A DNA stretch of 64,000 nucleotides, taken from assembly GCF_001649575.2 (NCBI RefSeq), contig NC_051431.1, positions 13,175,868 to 13,239,867 of the forward strand, in the 5' to 3' direction. The position numbers were made by a program, and so were the translations under genes. Within the stretch, counting starts at the first letter, position 1. Each line of letters begins with the position of its first letter. Under the pieces are notes generated by a model. It was not told the origin of the DNA. It saw only the letters and a list, made by a program, of their open reading frames with translations, and ran no database searches. The DNA comes from Kryptolebias marmoratus (taxonomy: Eukaryota > Chordata > Actinopteri > Cyprinodontiformes > Rivulidae). Below, one piece after another: positions 56,189 through 64,000 of this stretch.

Positions 56189-58819
56189 GGTCATTTGAGA
56201 AGTAATGTTCTCTCAAATATTTATCAGTAGTTAGTTCCTATATGAGTGGTGACATCAGTCACAGATCATGGAGTATGAAAAAAGGGCAGATATCTTTCTG
56301 CAGTCTAAATGCCAAAGGAAGGCCAGTTTTATTCTGTTTTTCAGGTTTAAAAAACATTTCTGTCTCAAAAATGTCATTGGTGTGTAAGAACACCAAATTG
56401 GCACAAACATTCACACGGTCTATGCTCAGCATATCTGTATTTGCATAGTAAAACAGACGCTCAGGATTATTTAACATGAAGCACATTTATCCATTCCATA
56501 CTCTGTTCTGATTGGTGTTGTGCAACTCGTATTTACTCATGACCACATCAAGTGCAAAATTTAAGACGACCTGTTGTCTCTGCTATCTTAGAATGTGTCA
56601 ATTCCAGTAAAAAAAAAAAAAACTGTTCTGTTGTTGGCTGCAAGAAAAAAGGCAAGTCCTTTTTTATTTTTTACAGTTGGTGTATTACCTACAAAGGTTG
56701 AAGGGCAGTATTTACAGTTTTAGTCTGATAACGTAGGCTCAAAATGTTGCCTGAGGATGCAGAAACAGCAGATCAGGCTAACCTTATAAAGACATCATAC
56801 CATGATGTTCTCTTGTCACATACGTCTTTTCAAGGCTGTGCTTCCTGATTAGTTCATAAAATCTTAAATTTACCAAAACCTTTGTTATAAAACATTATTT
56901 GTATTTCCTAGATTTTGTGTTTTTCTTCCATTTGGACCAAATACCACAGAAATTTGAACATGATGTTGGAACTATACAACTTATTTTTCTTATCTGCAAG
57001 TCTGCAGCTGTTGTATTTAATTTAAAGGTGCAATGTCAAAATTTTGCAAGTCAAAGCATTCAAATCAATATTTTTGGATGTATGCAGGCTGCAAATACTT
57101 GATTAGTTCCTTGTATTATTTAGAAACAGCATTTATGTTTTTTGAGTGTGTCCAGTTATAGCATTCAGAAAGTCCAAACTAAAAGCATTTTAGAGTCTCA
57201 GCATGTATAATTTGAAATAAAATAATAAATACATACCAATTTAATACCTACTTTTTAATTTTCAACAGTAACAGTGTCCAACAGTAATATATATATATAT
57301 ATATATTTGCAACATTAATATTTTAACACCCCTTCCCAAAATGCAAACCTCAAAAAAGTAATGGCACAAATAAAATAAAAATGTTTTGTATTAAAACAAT
57401 ATTTTTGCTTAAATGGGCTCACAGGTACATCAAAAGTGGACCAAAATATTTCTGTCAGTATGAAAAGTAAACAGAAAAAAGTGAATGAGCCTCCTAAAAA
57501 AAATCATAAACTTCTAAAATCTACAAAATAGTTCTCAGACACATCTGGAAAAAAAATATATATAAAAAAATCTAAAGAATGTGTGGACTGAAGAGCATAA
57601 CACATGTGTATCAGTGCAAAACGTAAAGTTGTATGACAAAAACTATTTTTCTAAGTGTCTGCATTAAGTAGTTCTACATATTTCGATGACAGTAAGTGGA
57701 TCAAAAATAACCCCTTTCCTGCATTTTCTTGTGTGCACCTGCAAAATAAACAAAACTTGATTTACATCCTTCCTATCTACTTATATGTTCACTTCTTTAC
57801 TATTCATAGTAGATAACAAGTACACTTGTGTCCAAATGGCAGCTCTCACTCAAATCTTAAGCATGCACAGGAACATATATGAGCCGGAAAGCACTGAAAA
57901 GACACAGCTGTTCTAAAGCCAGCCTGCAGACAAGTTCTGCATTGCTTTTGAATCCTTGAATCCTGGTCCATCTGCATGAATGAGCCTCATCAAATTAAAG
58001 TTAAGAGTCGACATTTTAATGTGGATTTTTTTCTTTTATTTTAAATAAAAAATGCTTTGCCAAAGAACCAACAGAAAAACCTGTAACTGTCAGATCAAAC
58101 AATCTGAATATCGGATGCCTGTCTGGCATGATGTAGCTCAAAGACTTGAAGAAGGATTAAAAAAAAAAAAAAAAGTTAAAGCCAGCTCATGTTATACAGA
58201 CTTGGAATACAAAGATGTTGAGGTTTTTATAAAAAACACACATCATTTTCTTTCCCACAAATTGTGCAGTCAGTATCCACAAAGCATTTTAGACAAACCA
58301 ATTTCTTCCTACACGGTCTGAATCATATGGAGGTTTTCTATTATTAAACGAGTGGATCACAAAGCCGCAGCCACAGTGTATCCACCTCTCATCATTAAGC
58401 AGGTTAAATGGCACTACAGCCAGCCAGGTGACCTCCAAATTGTGAATAGTTGACCTTTCCTGGATACAGTCCTTAAATAGACTGACCCTGCTTTTTACCC
58501 ACAATTCCTTTCTCTCACATCAAACTGCATCTTCTTGTTCTCAGCTGACACCAGCAATGATCTACGAGAGCAGGAAGCATTATCAGACTGGACTAGATTT
58601 CCACAGTAATGACATGGCTTTTCTTGGCATATTGGCAAAATGATGAGGTCAAAAAAAAAAAGTTAGACAAAACGACTAAATATAAGTGGGATTTTTGTTT
58701 TAAAGCTAGTTATGGCACATTATTTATGTAAAATCTGTCTGCTTTTTGTGTTTTACAAAGAAAAAAAATTAATGATAACAAACTCCTATCTTGCCCCATT
58801 TGTTCCACATGGGCGTTTC
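56189..58819. other. Presumed drd2 intron 1 stretch
   Basis: No exon or transposon recognised; (AT)n run at 57287-57306. Confidence 0.45.
57287..57306. repeat. AT microsatellite
   Basis: Ten AT units. Confidence 0.85.
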
Positions 58820-59490
58820 CAATTTCACTTCAAGTTCGGGTCCTCTGCCAGAGGCCTGGGAGCCTGGGGGTTCTATGCAGTATCTTAGTCGTTCCTAGGA
58901 CTGTGCTCTTCTGGACAGAGATCTCTGAGGTTGTTCCTGGGATCTCTAGGAGACACTTTTTCAGTTTGGGGGTCACAGCACTGAGTGCTCCGATGACCAC
59001 TGGCACCACTGATGGCTTGACTTTACAAAACTTCTCGATTTCCTCTTTCAGCCCTTGGTATTTCTCCATCTTCTCATGCTCCTTCTTCCTGATGTTACAG
59101 TTGTTTGGGATTGTTACGTCTGTCACCACTGCTTTCTTCTGTATCTTATCACCACAATGTCCGGTTGGTTAGCCATCACCTGTTTTTCAGTCTGAATCTG
59201 AAAGCCCTCCAGTTTCTTGGCTCTGTCATTCTCCACAACCCTTGGTGGAGTCTACAACTTTGCCAGTCCATACTCAGCACAGATGCTCTTATACACCATT
59301 CCACCCATTTGGTTTTAGTGCTCCATATATGCTTTCCCTGCCAGCATCTTGCACCCTGCTGTTATGTGCTGGACTGTCTCAGGGGCATCTTTGCACAGCC
59401 TGCATGGTCCTGTCTGGTATGATAGACCCCAGCCTTTATTGCTCTTGTGATGAAGGCCTGCTCTTGTGCTGCCATAATTAGTGCCTCTAA
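58820..59490 (-). pseudogene. Non-LTR retrotransposon C-terminal fragment with restriction-like endonuclease signature
   Basis: Minus-strand frames read MANQPDIVVI, then (after a small deletion) KKAVVTDVTIP, EHEKMEKYQGLKEEIEKF and IPGTTSEISVQKSTVLGT. PD-(about 14)-D followed by a K-rich stretch matches the C-terminal restriction-like endonuclease of R2/R4/NeSL-type LINEs (Rex6 is the fish R4 member). The deletion between VVI and KK near 59145 breaks the frame, so the copy is dead. The upstream part (to about 59490) holds the preceding TPPRVVENDRAKKLE-like region, also frameshifted. Confidence 0.7.
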
Positions 59491-60114
59491 CCACTGATAG
59501 GATTTGTTTACTATATGAAACAATACATATAGTTTAAACATGTGATGTCAAATCTTTTGCCTATATAGATTTGAGTTCATATAACTTATATTTAATGGTC
59601 TGAGATAATGCCCAACAAATTACTCTATAATGACGGGGTACTTAAAAAACAATTACAATTATTCAATTACAGCACAGCAAAACTGCTTTTACTTCAGCCA
59701 GTGATTAAAAATATATTTCAGTATCAAAACAGTTCAATCATAATCACCCCATAATTCCCTCATAAATACTCCATGACTTGTTTTGTTTCTCCTGGAACTG
59801 TATCAATTACTCCCCGTGTCTGTTTTAAGCTGGAAAATAAATTTATCCTTTTTTTTTTTTTTTTAGCAAACTTATCATGCCGGCTTCCATACAAAAGTAA
59901 CTGTATTCAAGCATTTCCTTATAAGTTTTCTTTACTCATAACACTTCAAAAACTGCCATTAATTCCACTATTTTTAAAGAATATGCTGGGTGACATAAGC
60001 TTAAGAGAAAAAAAAAAATGATTGTGTGTCTTGTTGTTGCTGAAAACTGATGTCATTTAAACCACATAATAACCTGCAACATAATTCTTTCAATAAGGCC
60101 TCTTCAACTAGGAA
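59491..60114. other. Presumed drd2 intron 1 stretch
   Basis: Nothing recognised. Confidence 0.4.
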
Positions 60115-60740
60115 TTTGGTCTTGAAGCGAAAGTTCATATCTTTGTAAGCAGGGTTCAATGGAAAGTTTATGAACAATTAATGTCTTATCTGTTGTAGAC
60201 AGCTTGGAAAAATACAGTTTCAATCTGATTAGAATAACAAACTAATAACTGGTCCAAGCATGACCAGGACTAAAGTCAATTGCTATCATCATAAAACAAA
60301 TCCAGTTAAAACATATTTATAGTGCTTCGTGAGAATGCTGTTTGTAACATTTACACCACAGTCAGTCTTACATTACCTTTTCTCTGCAAGAAATCTTGAT
60401 ATTTCAACAATAACTGTCTCAGGCTACAGCGAGCTGCTGCTATTTAAACATGCAAATAAACACAGATTTCTTTGTAAATACCCATATAATGTGAAACTGG
60501 CAGCAATCTAAAGATTATTAAAATAGTGTTTGCATGTGATTTTATGAAACAGCAGTAATCCACTTTGATCATGACTTCCTTGAACTAACAGTTAGCTCAT
60601 CAGTCCACTCACAATTAAAGTCAGTTTCTCCAAACTGAAGTTGTTCCGAGCTATGTACAACATGCAAGATGTAAAAAAATATTCATAACCTTTCCAAAAA
60701 AAAAAAACACTTAAAAAAATTAGAAATATTGCTTTAAAGG
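60115..60740. mobile_element. GGAAAGGTTAT MITE-like family, both ends present
   Basis: The left end reads GAAGCGAAAGTTCATATCTT, GGAAAGTTTATGAACAATTA, ATGTCTTATCTGTTGTAGAC. The right end read inverted is TTTAAAGCAATATTTCTAAT, GGAAAGGTTATGAATA and CATGTTGTACATAGCTC, so the element is bounded by long imperfect inverted arms about 625 bp apart. No transposase-like frame and no clear target duplication. Confidence 0.6.
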
Positions 60741-63700
60741 ATTGTTTGAACTAATTTTGTTTGTTAGCCTATTTTCCAAGTGGAAATCGGTGCAAACTGT
60801 AATTAATGGATTCAAAGTTCCTAAGGCACCTTTACATAAAAATAAATTGTATGTTTTTGAACTCGTCCAGATTATTCACACCTGCTTTACTCATATTAAC
60901 ATTCAGTTCAGGATCTAACACATTTGCAACCTCTAGCCGTCATAAATTGTTTTTCTCGTTTCTACTTTCAGCCTGTGCAGAGAGGAAGCATAGCAGGAAC
61001 TGATATCACTGTGTCAATGCTGTGTTTGATTTTACCCTGTGATAGTCTTCACCCTAAACAGTTTTCTAACAGCCAGAGCCCCCTTAGTTGCCAGGTCGTA
61101 ATGACTGATTCTGGCAAAGTCAATGACTATGTTGTGAATTCCTTCTCTCAGAAAAATGGCCTCCTGTTCTTTCTGAACGAGTAAAGAAGCATGTTGGTGT
61201 AAATGTGAAGCCAACATCTTTGGGCTGGCTGTGTAGGTGGTGTCTGCTATGACTTTTACTGTACTGAAAATAAACCTGCTCATTCAGTGTAGCAATTACT
61301 GTGATTATCTTGCCATTGCAATTATGCCTCCTTTATCTCTGTACTTATTATTCTGAAAGTTTTTCTAGTAGAAGTCCATGAAGGTGCATTTAGTTTTATT
61401 TAGCACACCTTTGACATAGGAGCAATAAATAGAATTTTAAAAAAGGGGAAGTAAAGCCATGTTAATTACTGTATTCTCTAAGTTGCATTTTCTCAAAATC
61501 TGAAAAGCAACTAACAACAGTCATATTTCTTAAGCTTTTACCAAAATAAACATAGTTGCTGCTGTTCGAAAGCAAAACTATACCTATAATTATAAATCAA
61601 ATTATTATTTTCTGCATTATGCATCCAAATAACATCTCTCTGATTTATTGAATTAAGAAGCAACAATGCAAAACAGTTTATTTTGGAGGTTTGGAACCAC
61701 AAGTGCTTAAAAGTTTAGAAAAATCACAAACTTTTCATTTTCCTCCAACCACAAAAAATAGAAAAAAAGCAACAACTTAGCTTCAATCAGAGCAAGTCTT
61801 CCTCTGAGCTGGACAAATAAGGCAACTAGAGAGCATATACAAAGTGCAAAACCAAAGAATAAAAACATTATATATGCTTAAATTATACAAATGTAAATGT
61901 TTCAATTTTTTCTTTTGGTTTGACATCACCAAATCATCAGAAGGCCTTAAATGTGTTGATATGATAGTCTGCATCATCTGTTTGTGATAATAGAGTCCAT
62001 ATTAGTGACATTATTAAATAGTATAGTGAGATTTTTAAATCTTGTAGACAATCTCTGATCTCATCACTAACAGCTAGTGTTGTGTTGACCAATTTATCCA
62101 TTAAGACCTATCACATCACCTAATTTTGCCTAAACAAATTCAAGGTAACCGATCTCCTGGTAAACATGAACACAAATGTTTGTTGTCACCACCCAAAGTA
62201 TGACTTATTCAGATTATGCAGATTTGTCTTCCAACAGTTGCAGCTTAGTAAAATATCACCTTTAGTACAACTTGTATGAAACTGAGAGCTGAAAGCATTG
62301 TTTTGTTTTTTTTTTCGTTTTTTTTTTGAGGTAAGCACAATATTCCAGAGCTAAAAAAAAAAAAAAAAAAAGAGTTAAAATTTCCATCAATGTTTTTTTA
62401 AAAGAACATGCAATTCTTACAGAAAATAGCCTTATTTGTACAAAAATAATTTAAAAACTTAACAGTAAGTGGAGAGAGTGCTCCTTGAATTTTGCAAATA
62501 AAATAAAAACAAACCATCAACAAGACACATCAATGCAAATAACCGTAAACAAAAAAAGCAAATGGCTGTAAATAAAAAAAGCACAGTTTAATCAAGAGCT
62601 AAAGACCTAATGGTTTTAAATTCTACTCATCCTTCAGTCTTGTTGACTCATTAAAAAATAAAGGGTTACTGTAGAAGTGATTTAATCCATTATTAACACA
62701 AATCAAGCCATGTAAGTGAAAATGATAGCCCATTCACCCACAGAAAGGAGAGGAAAGGAAGGCTGGTAACAAGCCTCCATCGACCTCATTAGGTTCTAGA
62801 GATTCTCTAACCAAACAACTGGTTTTGTCTCTTGTGCATAGCCCACACACACACACACACACACACATGCACACGCACACACCTACACACACAAATCCCT
62901 TGCCATTTTTGCATTGCACACCATGATACACAAAGACGCACAGGCAGCAATGGATGCAGGTGTGTGAACAAGCAAATCAGCATGCACAGCAGCTCTGCCT
63001 CTGCTTTTTCCTGATACACCTTGTCTGCTCAGCAGAGGCTCGTAAGCCTTTGATAAATCAGGTGCTTCTTTAGGTCTCACCATATCTGTCTGCGGTGGCT
63101 GTCTTGTCTACAGAATGAGAAAAGTAAATAAAGTGGGGCTTTTGCTGTTTGATCCACGTCTCAGCTTAATTCACAGTCAAATCAGGCAGTTTATAATCCT
63201 GACTTTATCCCAACAGTAACCTGATGGCGATGGATTCAGTGGTAGGGAAACAAGCAGGCTGTTTGCATTAATAACAGGTAGATGAATACCAAAAGTATAG
63301 AACCTGTTGGGGTTTTTTTTTTATTCGAGCATTATTCTGTTAGCATCAATATAGATTATATAAATATAATCTCCAACACATAAACAAGCTCAGACTTAAT
63401 AGTTTGAAGTTAAACTTTGAACAAAATGAAAAGTTCAACTGTTACTTTACAAAACTTTGAGCACTTGTCGAAAACAAATGTGCAAATTCTAGTGACTTTT
63501 CTCAGTCTTCAATACAATTTCAGCCAATTGTGACATTTGTTGCAAAGCTGTCTGTGTGGACACTCAGGACTGAGTGTCAAGCATCTTTATGATCCAAACA
63601 AATGTCAGTGATAAATTGCTTATTTGAAGCAACATAGCCCTGCAATATCAGCTGATTCTGAAACTATGCAGGTTGTTCAAATTTATGAGAAATTCTCAAA

Positions 63701-64000
63701 AGCATAACAGATACGTTCAATAAATTGTTTCAGTGCCAGTGTCAACAGAAATCTTTTGCAAATGAAAATGCCTGGGACATAATTTTGTATTAAATCAAAA
63801 GAAGCTATGGCAGCTATTTGCTAAATCAAGTTAGATTTCATTTTCTTCTTTTATTTCTGAGATTGGTCACAGGATAAGCAGTCCTAACAGTTCCACTAGG
63901 ATTTGAGATGCAACAAGTGTTGTTTGACAAATGTTGCCATTTGATGGAAAGACAAACTTGGAGAACTGTGCAAAGACTCTCATCACAGGAACACGAAAAG
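60741..64000. other. Presumed drd2 intron 1, distal part to window end
   Basis: No exon supported. An 84-codon minus frame at 61032-61283 has no recognisable domain. CA microsatellite at 62844-62890. No GC-rich first exon or promoter seen. Confidence 0.4.
62844..62890. repeat. CA microsatellite
   Basis: About 13 CA units, then an interrupted CA-rich run. Confidence 0.9.

Noticed and set aside
55707..56198. 163-codon open frame
   Set aside because: It lies within a solo LTR; composition artefact of T- and C-rich sequence.
61032..61283. 84-codon minus frame with a protein-like look
   Set aside because: No motif recognised, not flanked by splice sites, isolated in the intron; no support beyond its length.
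1..64000. A new multi-gene system
   Set aside because: The sequence supports only ankk1 and drd2 as host genes; everything else recognisable is transposon-derived or simple repeat.

Overview
The window is vertebrate nuclear DNA, almost certainly from a teleost fish. It is AT-rich, its genes are split by many GT-AG introns, and it is dense with fish-type transposon relics (hAT MITEs, a Tc1-like relic, CR1/L2-like and restriction-like-endonuclease LINE fragments, solo LTRs, SINE tails). I see no bacterial or viral genes, CRISPR array, rRNA or tRNA. I could not assign a species; the D2 receptor sequence looks percomorph-like from memory.

Two protein-coding genes are supported, and both could be assembled exon by exon with continuous reading frame. 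(1) ankk1, plus strand, 1375-8342: nine exons and a 751-residue predicted protein, a RIP-family kinase domain (about residues 17-275), a linker, then about twelve ankyrin repeats (about 363-751). Its catalytic-loop aspartate codon reads Asn, and the DFG motif reads DFS. (2) drd2, minus strand, coding 47051 down to 28583: seven coding exons and a 467-residue D2-type dopamine receptor with all the expected ligand, G-protein and disulfide residues, including an 87-nt phase-0 exon equivalent to the mammalian D2L/D2S cassette exon. The 5' noncoding exon of drd2 is not in the window as far as I can tell, so 47084-64000 is read as its first intron.

Layout: 1-1374 ankk1 upstream region with a repeat copy; 1375-8342 ankk1; 8343-28582 about 20 kb of convergent (tail-to-tail) intergenic DNA; 28583-47083 drd2 coding exons and introns; 47084-64000 the presumed drd2 intron 1. 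The convergent ankk1/drd2 order matches the human ANKK1-DRD2 locus. The two genes are neighbours, but nothing in the sequence shows that their products work together.

The non-genic DNA is largely transposon history. I found: solo LTRs at 2168-2581, 15174-15758 and 16977-17623, each with a 5-bp duplication, and a fourth at 55687-56188 with an imperfect one; two hAT MITEs with 8-bp duplications; a 529-bp hAT relic that keeps a transposase N-terminus and sits inside a SINE tail; a Tc1 transposase relic; a LINE whose arrangement fits 5' inversion during insertion; a LINE C-terminal fragment with a PD-X14-D-type endonuclease signature; a family of copies that may be non-autonomous Helitrons; and a second MITE-like family in seven or more copies. 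I found no convincing new multi-gene system. The most interesting coding observation is the apparently catalytically impaired Ankk1 kinase.
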